The notes under the pieces were generated by a model. The model saw only the letters and a list, made by a program, of their open reading frames with translations. It searched no databases and was not told the origin of the DNA. Source: Roseibium album (lineage in GTDB: Bacteria > Pseudomonadota > Alphaproteobacteria > Rhizobiales > Stappiaceae). Taken from it: a stretch of DNA of 64,000 nt. Both the position numbers and the translations under genes were made by a program. The stretch's first letter is position 1. The number at the start of each line of letters is the position of its first letter. The stretch is taken from the NCBI GenBank assembly GCA_001404055.1, contig CXTY01000035.1, forward strand, positions 62,001 to 126,000, in the 5' to 3' direction. This document shows, one piece after another, positions 16,259 through 24,110 of this stretch.

Positions 16259-17905
16259 TCAATGATGCCCTTTGTGATGATGCAACGCCTTCGCGGCTGC
16301 TAACGAATGGACGGGATGGAAGCTGTCGGCTTCCGCCATGGTCCAATAGGTCGAATAGCCCGGAATATTATGGGCCTCGTCCAGAAGAGCGCCTTTTTTC
16401 AACCAGGTGAGGGCAGCGCTGGCGGGCAGGATTTCGCGCTGATTTTCGCGAACGAAAAAATGCTCCGGCCTGAAGTCACTCGGATGTTTGAGGCCGGATG
16501 CTGCGGTAAAGGCTTTCAGTGATTTCAATGTGTTGCGATGGAAGTTGGCAACACGTTCCGCCTTGTCAGGAACGACCAGTGCTTGTTGGCGTTTGGGATC
16601 CTGCGTTGCGACACCGGTTGGACATTTGTTGGTGTGGCAGCTTTGAGATTGAATGCAGCCGACAGAAAACATGAAGCCGCGAGCCGAATTGACCCAATCC
16701 GCTCCAAGACACATGGCACCAGAGATATCGAAAGCACTGATCAGCTTGCCGCTGGCACCTATCTTGATGTCATCGCGAAGACCCGCACCAACCAGACAAT
16801 TGTGAACAAAGGAAAGACCCTGTCGAAGCGGCGTGCCGAGCCTGTTGGCGAACTCAACAGGGGCCGCGCCCGTTCCACCTTCTGCCCCATCCACGACAAT
16901 GAAATCCGGCTTGATGCCGGTCTTCAACATCGCCTTCACGATCGCCATGAATTCCCAGCGATGACCGATACAGAGTTTGAAGCCGACAGGTTTGCCACCC
17001 GATAATTCTCTCAAGGTCTTGATGAATTCAAGCAATTCAATTGGTGTTGAATAGGCTGAGTGAGAGGCAGGAGAAATGCAATCCCTGCCGACCGGAACAC
17101 CGCGCGCTTCCGCGATTTCTTCCGTCACCTTAGGACCCGGTAGGACTCCACCATGGCCAGGCTTTGCCCCCTGGCTCATCTTAATCTCAATCATCTTGAC
17201 TTGCGGGTTTGCGGCTTGCTTTTCAAACTTATCCGCGTCAAACGTCCCATCATTGGCGCGGCAGCCGAAATAGCCACTACCCAGCTCCCAGACGAGATCA
17301 CCACCGCCTTCGCGGTGATACCTGGAGACGCTGCCTTCACCCGTGTCGTGATAGAAGTTGCCTGCCTTAGCGCCCTTGTTGAGAGCGAGGATAGCGTTGG
17401 CGGACAAGGATCCGAAACTCATTGCCGATATGTTGTAAAGAGAGGCCGAATAAGGCTTTTCACATTCAGAGCCGCCGATCGTCACCCGAAGCTCTTCGTG
17501 GTTTTCCTCTTCTGGACAAATTGAATGGTTCACCCATCCATAGGCACCATCATAGACATCGAGTTCTGTCCCAAAGGGCAGAACGTCTTCGATATTCTTG
17601 GCGCGGTCATAGACCATGGACCGACGCTCCCGTGAAAACGGACGCCCATCCTGATTGCTTTCAAAAAAGTACTGCCGGATTTCCGGACGAATTGCCTCGA
17701 ATAAAAACCGGCAATGTCCCGTGATTGGATAATTGCGCAAAACAGCATGTTTGGACTGCTGCATGTCCAGATAGCCAATTCCCGACAGCACCGCGAATAC
17801 TAGAAACGGCCAGAAGAAGTGACCGGACCAGGAAAACATCAAAACGAAACTGACGAAGGTAAAGGCGAGGCAAAGGGCAAAAACATTATAGCGGGCGGGA
17901 AACAC
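16259..17905 (-). CDS. membrane-anchored FMN-binding glutamate-synthase-like protein
   Basis: A protein of 548 residues. The frame extends to a TTG at 17956, but the GTG at 17905 has AAGGAGT ten bases upstream and matches the family start (FPARYNVFALCLAF). Two N-terminal membrane helices (about 10-50) precede a GltB-type TIM barrel. Visible are SAMSFGSLSANAILALNKGA, TGEGSVSRYH, KMSQGAKPGHGG, VDGAEGGTGAAP and the 3Fe-4S cysteines C-x5-C-x4-C in CIQSQSCHTNKCP. The amidotransferase and C-terminal domains of full glutamate synthase are missing. Such short proteins bind FMN and an Fe-S cluster; their electron donor and true substrate are generally not known. It is a monocistronic gene converging on the flotillin operon. 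Confidence 0.88.
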   Translation of the reverse strand: MFPARYNVFALCLAFTFVSFVLMFSWSGHFFWPFLVFAVLSGIGYLDMQQSKHAVLRNYPITGHCRFLFEAIRPEIRQYFFESNQDGRPFSRERRSMVYDRAKNIEDVLPFGTELDVYDGAYGWVNHSICPEEENHEELRVTIGGSECEKPYSASLYNISAMSFGSLSANAILALNKGAKAGNFYHDTGEGSVSRYHREGGGDLVWELGSGYFGCRANDGTFDADKFEKQAANPQVKMIEIKMSQGAKPGHGGVLPGPKVTEEIAEARGVPVGRDCISPASHSAYSTPIELLEFIKTLRELSGGKPVGFKLCIGHRWEFMAIVKAMLKTGIKPDFIVVDGAEGGTGAAPVEFANRLGTPLRQGLSFVHNCLVGAGLRDDIKIGASGKLISAFDISGAMCLGADWVNSARGFMFSVGCIQSQSCHTNKCPTGVATQDPKRQQALVVPDKAERVANFHRNTLKSLKAFTAASGLKHPSDFRPEHFFVRENQREILPASAALTWLKKGALLDEAHNIPGYSTYWTMAEADSFHPVHSLAAAKALHHHKGHH

Positions 17906-18073
17906 GAGCAGGTGACTCCTTGAAAGGCTTGCTCCCGCATTCTTGTCAGGCCTCAAAGGAAAAGGGAAGGGCGAACAGGTGAATTGCTCGCCCCACTTGT
18001 AAATGATGAGCTACGAGCGGCTCCGAGCACAGAATTACGGTGCCACCGGACGATTTTGCCGGATCCGTTTCGG

Positions 18074-18445
18074 TCAGCCCATGTGGTGAACGTTCAGTTT
18101 GTTGCCGTCCGGGTCGCGGAAGTAGGCAGCATAGAAGCCGTTGTCGGCTCTTTGTCCCGGTTTCCCTTCGTCTTGCGCACCAAGTGAAATTGCTTTTTCG
18201 TAAATCGCGTCCACTTGTACACGGTTCTCGGCTGAAAGGGCCAACATCACTCCGTTCCCGACGGTCGCTTTCAAGCCGTCAAATGGAACATGGATGGAAA
18301 ATGCCGGCGTACCATTGTCTGTTGCCCAGACGATGAAGTCGTCGAATTCCATCACCCGTTGGGCGTTCAACTCCCAAAGCAGCCTGTCGTAAAAATCTGC
18401 AGATTTCTTCAGGTTGTTTGTTCCCAGAGACGTATATCCGATCAT
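18074..18445 (-). CDS. VOC family (glyoxalase-like) protein
   Basis: A protein of 123 residues. It begins MIGYTSLGTNNLKKSADFYD, the typical first beta-alpha unit of the vicinal-oxygen-chelate fold, and ends FYAAYFRDPDGNKLNVHH, where the histidine-rich end may bind metal. Members include glyoxalase I, bleomycin-resistance proteins and dioxygenases; the substrate is not evident. It is divergent from a LysR regulator gene 112 bases away, which probably controls it. Confidence 0.88.
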   Translation of the reverse strand: MIGYTSLGTNNLKKSADFYDRLLWELNAQRVMEFDDFIVWATDNGTPAFSIHVPFDGLKATVGNGVMLALSAENRVQVDAIYEKAISLGAQDEGKPGQRADNGFYAAYFRDPDGNKLNVHHMG

Positions 18446-18514
18446 TTTATTGCTCCATTTTCAAAAAGGTTGGCTTGGAGGAGCAGTTCTAGCAATTTGC
18501 AATTTTGATAGGAA

Positions 18515-18533
18515 TAGACATATCTAGTTAACT
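18515..18533. promoter_or_regulatory. dyad elements between the VOC gene and lysR gene
   Basis: TAGA-CATA-TCTA (18515-18526) overlaps AGTTAACT (18526-18533) in the divergent VOC/LysR intergenic region. LysR proteins bind dyads near their own gene, so this is a candidate binding site. It is weak on its own. Confidence 0.25.
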
Positions 18534-18557
18534 TGTTTGCAAAAATGAAAGAAGTTG

Positions 18558-19451
18558 ATGGACTGGAATTACTTGCGAACGTTTCATGCCGTTGCAGAGA
18601 CAGGCAGTCTGACAAAGGCCGCAGAGCAGCTGTCGATCAGTCATGCCACGGCATTCAGGCATGTCAGGGCCTTCGAAACTGCACTCGGTTCACGTGTGTT
18701 CGAGAAGGTCAAAGGCCAGTACATGCTGACTGAAGCAGGCGAGGAGATCCTTGGTCTGGCAAAGTCGGTTGCTGTCTCGATCGGGGATATCGAACGACAA
18801 GGTAAAGGGCGCGATGTTCAGCTGAAAGGGCGTGTACGTCTGACAGCACCAGGCAGTTTTTCGTATTTTTTTCTGCCCGGTTATCTGTCTGATTTCAGGC
18901 GGAAATATCCAGATATTTCGGTTGAGTTGCTCACGTCAAATGACGAGATCAACATGTCCACGCGTGCCGCTGAAATTGCACTGCGTGTCACCTCGACACC
19001 GCCTGATCATTTGATCGGCCGCAAAATCGCAGACATCCCCTGGGGCATCTATGGAAGTCCAAATTATTTGCAAAAACACGGGCAACCACAGACAATTGCA
19101 GATCTGCAGAAACATCAGCTGATAGCCGCGACAGGTCCACTCGCCAGACGACCGGGTTTTGTCTATCTCGACCAGGAATGCAGGGACCAGATTGCCATAC
19201 GCTGTGATGATCTGATGCCGATGGCATCTTTTGCCCTGCAGTCAGAGGGACTGGCACTTCTGCCAGCCGATATGTGCCGGGAGGGCCTGACCCGTTGCAT
19301 GGCATTTTCACCCGCGCCAGATAACCAGCTGTGGCTGCTGACGCATCCAGACTTGCGAAACATAGAACGTGTAAAACAGGTCATGCGGTTTTTGAGCAGC
19401 GCGTTCAAGCTTGAAACACGATTGCATCCAGTTGATTCAGGAACTAATTGA
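18558..19451 (+). CDS. LysR family transcriptional regulator
   Basis: A protein of 297 residues. The ATG at 18558 is chosen over a TTG one codon earlier. The N-terminal winged helix (about 1-60) reads MDWNYLRTFHAVAETGSLTKAA with the recognition helix in SISHATAFRHVRAFE. The effector-binding half (about 90-290) begins KGRVRLTAPGSFSYFFLPGYL and has the two-lobe periplasmic-binding-like fold. The divergent VOC gene is the likely target, since LysR proteins usually control the gene next to them. Its 3' end overlaps the convergent glycosyltransferase gene by 8 bases. Confidence 0.92.
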   Translation: MDWNYLRTFHAVAETGSLTKAAEQLSISHATAFRHVRAFETALGSRVFEKVKGQYMLTEAGEEILGLAKSVAVSIGDIERQGKGRDVQLKGRVRLTAPGSFSYFFLPGYLSDFRRKYPDISVELLTSNDEINMSTRAAEIALRVTSTPPDHLIGRKIADIPWGIYGSPNYLQKHGQPQTIADLQKHQLIAATGPLARRPGFVYLDQECRDQIAIRCDDLMPMASFALQSEGLALLPADMCREGLTRCMAFSPAPDNQLWLLTHPDLRNIERVKQVMRFLSSAFKLETRLHPVDSGTN

Positions 19452-20724
19452 GCAAGCGCATTAAACGTTCGGCGGTGCCTTTTGCTCCCGGTTCACTTGC
19501 CATGGTTTCAGCTGCCTTTTGTGCGCCTTCCAGATAGGCGGGATTATCGAGATCTTGCAAGGCTTCTGCGAGATTTTCAGATGTCAGTTTCTTCTGCTTT
19601 ATCGGGGCAGGACCGGCGCCAATCCTGTGAACGCGATCGCCCCAAAATGGCTGATCGCCAAAGACCGGGGTAACGAGAGAAGGCCTGCCCCAGCGCAGCG
19701 CTTCATGCGTGGTTCCTGAGCCGCCATGATGGACAATTGCAGCGCATCTCGGGAACAGCCAGGTGTGTGGAGCTTTCTCCAACAGGAAAATCTGTCTGGC
19801 CAGGTCACCTTTCAGGGCCTCCTTGGTTAAACCGCCCCAGCCAGTCGCCAGAATTGCACGCTTTCCGGTTTTCTCAAGCGCGGACAAGACAGTATGGGTC
19901 AATGTCTCTGGGTCTCTGCTGGGCATGGAACCGAAACCCAGATAGACCGGCGAAGGTCCGGCTGCCAGAAACTCTGCGAGATCAGTTTGCGGCTCGTAAC
20001 AGTTATCAGGTTCAGTCAACCAGTACCCACAGGGCCAATTCTCTTCTGTCCAATCTGCTGGAACAGGCACCAGTGCACGCGAAAAAGCCTGGAGCGAAGG
20101 GGCTTTGCTTCCGTCTGGCATAAACCCGTCGATATGTGCGCCTGGCATGGCAATCTCTTGGCTCGCCTCTGCGCTCAAAGTTTTTACAAGCTTGGCGGTT
20201 CCCAGTTTCATCAGGCCGCGACTTGCATGATAGCTCCATCGGTTCAGCAAGGGGCCTAGATCAGGCAGCCCAAACAGGCCGAGCGGAAACTCGGCTGTCG
20301 GCGCGGTTACCGGCTGCAGGGACGATGGCAGTGCCGGAACGTTGAAACGTCGCCCTACAAATGTCATGACCGTGGCTTTCAGGTTGAAAAGGATTAGGTC
20401 CGGTTTCTCGTCAAGACCAATTGCCCAAAGTGCTCTTGTGATGTCCTTTTGAAGCGCCAGGTTTTTCCGTGCTGCCTTGATCATGCCCTTCAGCGAAAAG
20501 AGCGCGTCCTTGATTTCCTCGCTTTGCAAAAGCGTTTGAAAGTTGACTGGCACTGGGCGGGCTTTCGCCCCGGCATGTTCGATCATCGCCTCAAACCCTT
20601 CTCCCGTGCTGACCGTGACCTCGGCACCAAGCAGCGTGAGTTCCCTTGCCAGTGCGACATAGGGCTGGACGTCTCCTCGCGTCCCGAGAGTGGCAATCAG
20701 TATCTTGGGATTAGGGTCTTGCAT
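19444..20724 (-). CDS. GT1-type glycosyltransferase (MurG/UDP-glucosyltransferase-like)
   Basis: A protein of 426 residues. The start KILIATLGTRGDVQPYVALARELTLLGAEVT, seen from residue 7 onward, is the GT-B N-terminal domain of sterol- and macrolide-type glucosyltransferases. The C-terminal sugar-nucleotide site includes VYLGFGSMPSRD and HHGGSGTTHEALRWGRPSLV, followed by PVFGDQPFWGDRV. It should transfer a sugar from a nucleotide donor to a lipid, sterol-like or phenolic acceptor. No acceptor-synthesis genes lie nearby. The ribosome-binding site is weak. Confidence 0.88.
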   Translation of the reverse strand: MQDPNPKILIATLGTRGDVQPYVALARELTLLGAEVTVSTGEGFEAMIEHAGAKARPVPVNFQTLLQSEEIKDALFSLKGMIKAARKNLALQKDITRALWAIGLDEKPDLILFNLKATVMTFVGRRFNVPALPSSLQPVTAPTAEFPLGLFGLPDLGPLLNRWSYHASRGLMKLGTAKLVKTLSAEASQEIAMPGAHIDGFMPDGSKAPSLQAFSRALVPVPADWTEENWPCGYWLTEPDNCYEPQTDLAEFLAAGPSPVYLGFGSMPSRDPETLTHTVLSALEKTGKRAILATGWGGLTKEALKGDLARQIFLLEKAPHTWLFPRCAAIVHHGGSGTTHEALRWGRPSLVTPVFGDQPFWGDRVHRIGAGPAPIKQKKLTSENLAEALQDLDNPAYLEGAQKAAETMASEPGAKGTAERLMRLLN

Positions 20725-20839
20725 GGTGGGACTTTGTCTGTGAAATGGGCCTCACATAAATGGCGGTACCATCCCTGATTTGCAACCATTGGACGCGGGA
20801 CGGCGACGCTTGAGGTTAAGCTCATCCTGCTAAATATAG

Positions 20840-20941
20840 ACCTATCCAGAAGTGAAAAAATTTGCTGCTGAATCTAACAAGGCGCTCGGATCGATGCACA
20901 AGGACGGCACATATGATGCCATCCATGCAAAATACCGCTAG
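20840..20941 (+). pseudogene. C-terminal remnant of an amino-acid-type solute-binding protein
   Basis: In one frame this stretch reads TYPEVKKFAAESNKALGSMH and then KDGTYDAIHAKYR, followed by TAG. That is the typical end of an SBP_bac_3 protein (a helix with NKAL, then DGTYDAI-AKY). An in-frame TAG lies immediately upstream and no more of the gene is recognisable, so I read it as the decayed 3' end of a lost gene. It lies in the gap between the glycosyltransferase and YjbQ genes. Confidence 0.6.
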
Positions 20942-20980
20942 AACCGGAATAGCGTTTCAATCAACGGAAAATACTGCCTG

Positions 20981-21406
20981 ATGCAAACACTAATTTCGCT
21001 CCGTACGCAGGGAGTGGGTCTTTATGAATTTACGCCCTCGGTGGTTGGGTGGCTGGACACAGAAGGCGCCGAAAGCGGACTCTTAACGCTTTTTGTGCGC
21101 CACACGTCCTGTTCGCTTTTGATCCAGGAAAATGCCGATCCCGAGGTGCAGGTGGATCTCAAGGCATTCTTCGAAAAACTTGTGCCGCCGTCAGATCATC
21201 CCTCGATGAGCTATCTGCTTCACACTTTTGAGGGGCCGGACGACATGCCGGCGCATATCAAGGCGGCTCTCATGCCGGTTACCCTGTCGGTCCCGGTCTC
21301 CGGTGGCCAAATGATGCTGGGTACCTGGCAGGGAATTTACCTGTTTGAGCATCGCTCACGGCCGCACCAAAGACAGGTCGCCGCGCATTTCCTTGCAGAT
21401 CGATAG
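20981..21406 (+). CDS. YjbQ family (UPF0047) protein
   Basis: A protein of 141 residues. The family signatures are present: FVRHTSCSLLIQENADPEVQ near residue 40, LLHTFEGPDDMPAHIK near 85 and the C-terminal LGTWQGIYLFEHR. UPF0047/YjbQ proteins are small trimeric beta proteins; some show weak thiamine-phosphate-synthase activity, and the physiological role is not settled. The conserved histidines and the glutamate in EHR form the presumed active site. No clear ribosome-binding site precedes the ATG. Confidence 0.93.
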   Translation: MQTLISLRTQGVGLYEFTPSVVGWLDTEGAESGLLTLFVRHTSCSLLIQENADPEVQVDLKAFFEKLVPPSDHPSMSYLLHTFEGPDDMPAHIKAALMPVTLSVPVSGGQMMLGTWQGIYLFEHRSRPHQRQVAAHFLADR

Positions 21407-21455
21407 TTTGGACCAGTCCGAAATTTGTGTCTTGCCAATACTGCCAAACACTTTG

Positions 21456-21471
21456 TGTGACGGAAATCACT
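21456..21471. promoter_or_regulatory. CRP/FNR-type palindrome before a small secreted protein
   Basis: TGTGA-CGGAAA-TCACT differs by one base from the symmetric TGTGA-N6-TCACA core. It is centred about 95 bases upstream of the GTG of the next gene, in a gap, so it could be a CRP-family activator site. Confidence 0.4.
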
Positions 21472-21558
21472 CCGGTCACTGCCGCAGGGCCTAACTTGGA
21501 TGCTCAGAGTTATTTGATTCCGGGCATCTTTCATGCCTGGCGGTACTTGGAGGGTTTC

Positions 21559-21855
21559 GTGAAGAAAATTCTGACAGTCATCGCACTATGTGCGGTAAGC
21601 CCGGCACTCGCCGACAATGACCCCAATCGGCCAACCGATAAGATCGCTGCAGATCTCGCAATCGAGGAAGTCGTATTTATTGAGTGTTTCGGACCGGTCA
21701 ATCCAGAGCCCGGAAAATTCCCGACCGGAGCCCAGCAACGTGCCAACAAGGCCATCCTCCTACCGTGCCTTCAACGCGCCAATCCGGCAATCAGCAATGA
21801 CAAGCTTGATGCTGTGATGGACAAATACCGTCCCGAGGGCGCGTTCAGGAAGTAG
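21559..21855 (+). CDS. small secreted protein of unknown function
   Basis: A protein of 98 residues. I chose the GTG at 21559 because GGAGG precedes it and the protein then starts with a textbook signal peptide (MKKILTVIALCAVSPALADN, cleavage after ALA). The frame is open further upstream without signs of coding. The mature part of about 79 residues has two cysteines (IECFGP and LPCLQ), which could form a disulfide in the periplasm. It also has ANKAILLPCLQRANPAISND and a C-terminal MDKYRPEGAF. I do not recognise the family. It converges on the SDR gene with a 17-base gap. Confidence 0.7.
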   Translation: MKKILTVIALCAVSPALADNDPNRPTDKIAADLAIEEVVFIECFGPVNPEPGKFPTGAQQRANKAILLPCLQRANPAISNDKLDAVMDKYRPEGAFRK

Positions 21856-21872
21856 GTAGCAGCTTGGCGGGG

Positions 21873-22625
21873 TTACGTTCGAAGGGCGGGCAATCCGACG
21901 CCCGTGCTCTCGAAACCGCCATCTGAAGCAATGACCTGACCGGTGACGTAGCTAGCCTGGTCTGAGCACAGGAATGCAATAACCTCTGCAATTTCGGTTT
22001 CGCTGCCGTATCTGTTGAGCGGAATTGCATCATGGTAGGCGTCGATGATTTCCTGGCTATGCACAGCCATCGCCAGTTTTGTGCGAACCGGGCCCGGGCA
22101 GACGCAATTTGCGCGAATGCCGTACTCACCAAGCTCGGCTGCCTGCTGTTTTGTCAGCTGAATAACAGCAGCCTTCGATGTGCCGTAGGCGACCCTGAGG
22201 GTCGATGCACGCAGACCCGAAATCGAAGCAATATTGACCAAAGCGCTGCGTGTCTGTTTCAAAGCCGGGATCGATGCCTGGGACACAAGAAACACCCCAT
22301 CCAGATTGGTTTCCATCACCCGTCGCCAGGCAGCGAAATTTGTTTCCTCGATTGGGCCGAATTCAGCAACGCCAGCGTTGTTGACAACAGCATCGAGCCT
22401 GCCGAATGTTTCCAGAACAGCAGCGAAGGTTTCCTCTACCTGACCGGCAAACGAAACATCGCAGATAAAGGGCCGCGCACCTTCCAGGCCCTCTGCAGCG
22501 GACGCCAGTTCATCGCTGTCGCGATCCAGCATTGCGACTTGCCAACCACGACCGAGCATGAGTTTTGTGGTGGCAAGGCCTATCCCTCTGGCCGCACCCG
22601 TAATCAGAGCTACATTTTTGGTCAT
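21873..22625 (-). CDS. short-chain dehydrogenase/reductase (SDR)
   Basis: A protein of 250 residues with GAGGAAA before the ATG. It has the nucleotide motif TGAARGIG (9-16), NNAG near residue 87, a serine in NIASISG and the catalytic YGTSK. The C-terminal PGPVRTKLA and YVTGQVIASDGGFESTG are typical of classical FabG-like SDRs. It should oxidise or reduce an alcohol/ketone using NAD(P). The substrate is not indicated by neighbours. Confidence 0.93.
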   Translation of the reverse strand: MTKNVALITGAARGIGLATTKLMLGRGWQVAMLDRDSDELASAAEGLEGARPFICDVSFAGQVEETFAAVLETFGRLDAVVNNAGVAEFGPIEETNFAAWRRVMETNLDGVFLVSQASIPALKQTRSALVNIASISGLRASTLRVAYGTSKAAVIQLTKQQAAELGEYGIRANCVCPGPVRTKLAMAVHSQEIIDAYHDAIPLNRYGSETEIAEVIAFLCSDQASYVTGQVIASDGGFESTGVGLPALRT

Positions 22626-22755
22626 GTTTCCTCAAGGTATCTGGTGACGACGGCGCGACACCCAATTTGGGCACCACGCTAGCAATCCATAATTGGAAGC
22701 TCAATGCGCGGTAGATTTTGTCCGAGTGACGTTCGAAAGTTCGGAGTAACCACTG

Positions 22756-23196
22756 TTAACGCATGGAAATGCACACTCTGATTGCGCCGGCATTGTCGGG
22801 AAGCGCAATGTCCTTGTCGTTGATCCGGAAGGCATAGGTACCTGCCGGGTCGGGTGAATTGGCAGCAAGCGCGGCAAATTCCGCAAATGGTACTATGCGT
22901 CCGTGCTGATCGCGCACCAACATTTCTCCAAAAGCATAGGACTGGTCGAATTTGTAGCCATACAGCGGGCCAAGTTTCTTGGCATCCTGCCCGGAATAGC
23001 CGCGTGGACCAACGGGCCGGTATTGGTAGGATATGACGCTCCAACTCCCGGAATAGGCAATTTGCTGGATCTTGCCGTGAGGCAAGGTCAGTCGTTGCCA
23101 ACCCTTTTTTGACTGAACATCAATGCAATGATCTGCAGCCTGCGCGGCAACAGGGAAAATACACACTAAACAAATAGTCAGGCGGGTGAAAAGCAT
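22756..23196 (-). CDS. secreted beta-sandwich protein resembling PA-IL (LecA) lectin
   Basis: A protein of 146 residues from the internal ATG at 23196, which puts a signal peptide first (MLFTRLTICLVCIFPVAAQA). An earlier ATG at 23253 would add 19 unlikely residues. The mature part has WSVISYQYRPVGPRGYSGQD, a FGEMLVRDQHGRI segment and a C-terminal GTYAFRINDKDIALPDNAGA ending in VCI. The order 'GP-G', 'FG-L', 'G-I' and 'RINDxxxxLxDNxG' resembles the galactose-binding, calcium-dependent PA-IL fold. In PA-IL, Asp and Asn near the C-terminus bind calcium and sugar. Two cysteines could form a disulfide. The fold assignment is by eye; carbohydrate binding is an inference. Confidence 0.6.
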   Translation of the reverse strand: MLFTRLTICLVCIFPVAAQAADHCIDVQSKKGWQRLTLPHGKIQQIAYSGSWSVISYQYRPVGPRGYSGQDAKKLGPLYGYKFDQSYAFGEMLVRDQHGRIVPFAEFAALAANSPDPAGTYAFRINDKDIALPDNAGAIRVCISMR

Positions 23197-23336
23197 CGCT
23201 GGGTCCCACGGTTTCCTTGGTGGAAGGAAAACGCAGGTGAACGATAACGTCAAGTCAGTCGCTTGGACATTTGGCAGTTATCAGCTGGATGGGGAACTTC
23301 GATGTTTTGCGCAAATTCTACTAACTATATGCTTCC

Positions 23337-23478
23337 AGTCCGGTACGACCTCACGCAAAGCTCACATGATCTTGGTTTGCAAGTTAAAGGAGTCGAACCC
23401 ACATCCTATGATGAACGATGAGGGTCGTTCCTCCCTAGACTGGCGCCGGACTTCAAGGAAGTTTCGGCGCCTTCTTTT
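23337..23478 (+). ncRNA. candidate trans-acting small RNA
   Basis: Three elements line up on the plus strand. GAACGA-TGAGGG-TCGTTC (23413-23430) forms a 6-bp stem. A single-stranded CTCCCTAGACT follows and resembles an anti-Shine-Dalgarno motif. A long hairpin then pairs GGCGCCG with CGGCGCC and ACTTC with GAAGT (23442-23471) and ends in TTCTTTT. No plus-strand gene lies upstream that would need this terminator. This architecture is common in alphaproteobacterial sRNAs. The 5' end is a guess from a CTATAT box. Confidence 0.4.
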
Positions 23479-23506
23479 GATGTGCCGATTATTCGGACTG
23501 CCTTCC

Positions 23507-23547
23507 AAAAAATGGCGACCCGCGCCGTCGGACGGGGACGACGCGGG
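23507..23547 (-). terminator. intrinsic terminator of the ydcH-like gene
   Basis: Read leftward, CCCGCGTCGTC and GACGGCGCGGG pair over 11 positions with one mismatch around a 7-base loop, and TCGCCATTTTTT follows. It lies 30 bases after the ydcH stop. Confidence 0.75.
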
Positions 23548-23576
23548 CCCTAACACCGGCCTGAAAAAGGAGGGGC

Positions 23577-23831
23577 TCAGGACGCGGTGTTTGCCGCAGC
23601 CGTCAGGAGGACAGCAATCTGGTCTTTCAGATGAAGGCGCTTCTTTTTCAGGTCTTCCAAAACCTCGTCGGCGGCGGGTTCCACATTTGTTTCAATGCGA
23701 TGAACCTCCCGGTTGAGCGTGTGATACTCGTCCGCTAACCGAGCGAAGTGGGCATCATTGGTTTTCAGTGTGTGCAGCGCCTCTGCGGCTTCAGGGAACT
23801 CTTCGTGCAGTTCGTGGGGAACGTGGCTCAT
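23577..23831 (-). CDS. YdcH family (DUF465) small protein
   Basis: A protein of 84 residues with AAGGAGG before the ATG. DUF465/YdcH proteins are short helical-hairpin proteins, abundant in Alphaproteobacteria and of unknown function. The signature pieces are visible: FPEAAEALHTLKTNDAHFAR, EYHTLNREVHRIE and LKKKRLHLKDQIAVLL. It is monocistronic with its own terminator. Confidence 0.92.
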   Translation of the reverse strand: MSHVPHELHEEFPEAAEALHTLKTNDAHFARLADEYHTLNREVHRIETNVEPAADEVLEDLKKKRLHLKDQIAVLLTAAANTAS

Positions 23832-24040
23832 TCATGCCTCCTTATTGTGACGCACAAAATGAAGGCTGCGCGACTCGATTTCCTTGAGCCAGATCAATCA
23901 CAGTTGCATTTGGCAGTAACTCATTTGCCAGCGCTGGCTGGCTGGCAGGAAGGCTCCTGCCAAATTGTCAATCGACTTCAGGCGGGAGATTTTCGTTTTT
24001 TCCGTTCTTACATGAGCTTATGCAGGATGGATCGTGTACT

Positions 24041-24064
24041 CTCCTGACAGGAGGCTGTCAGGAG
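24041..24064. promoter_or_regulatory. perfect 10-bp inverted repeat before the VOC-YafY pair
   Basis: CTCCTGACAG-GAGG-CTGTCAGGAG is a perfect inverted repeat ending 46 bases before the VOC start codon. It has no T tract, so it looks more like an operator than a terminator. The YafY/WYL regulator encoded by the second gene is the natural candidate to bind it. Confidence 0.6.
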
Positions 24065-24110
24065 GGGTTTGCTAGGTTGCAATCGAACAAAGCAACCAAG
24101 GAGACTTTCC

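Larger units (their letters stand above)
23197..23576. other. intergenic region with candidate sRNA and ydcH terminator
   Basis: This 380-base gap lies between two leftward genes. It holds a hairpin-rich segment on the plus strand that could encode a small RNA (23337-23478) and a leftward intrinsic terminator for the ydcH-like gene (23507-23547). No convincing protein-coding frame is present. A CTATAT at 23325-23330 may be a -10 element for the plus strand, but its -35 is poor. Confidence 0.5.

Noticed and set aside
23380-23410. tRNA T-arm on the minus strand (GGGTTCGACTCC)
   Set aside because: The flanking bases do not form the T-stem and no acceptor, anticodon or D arm can be drawn.
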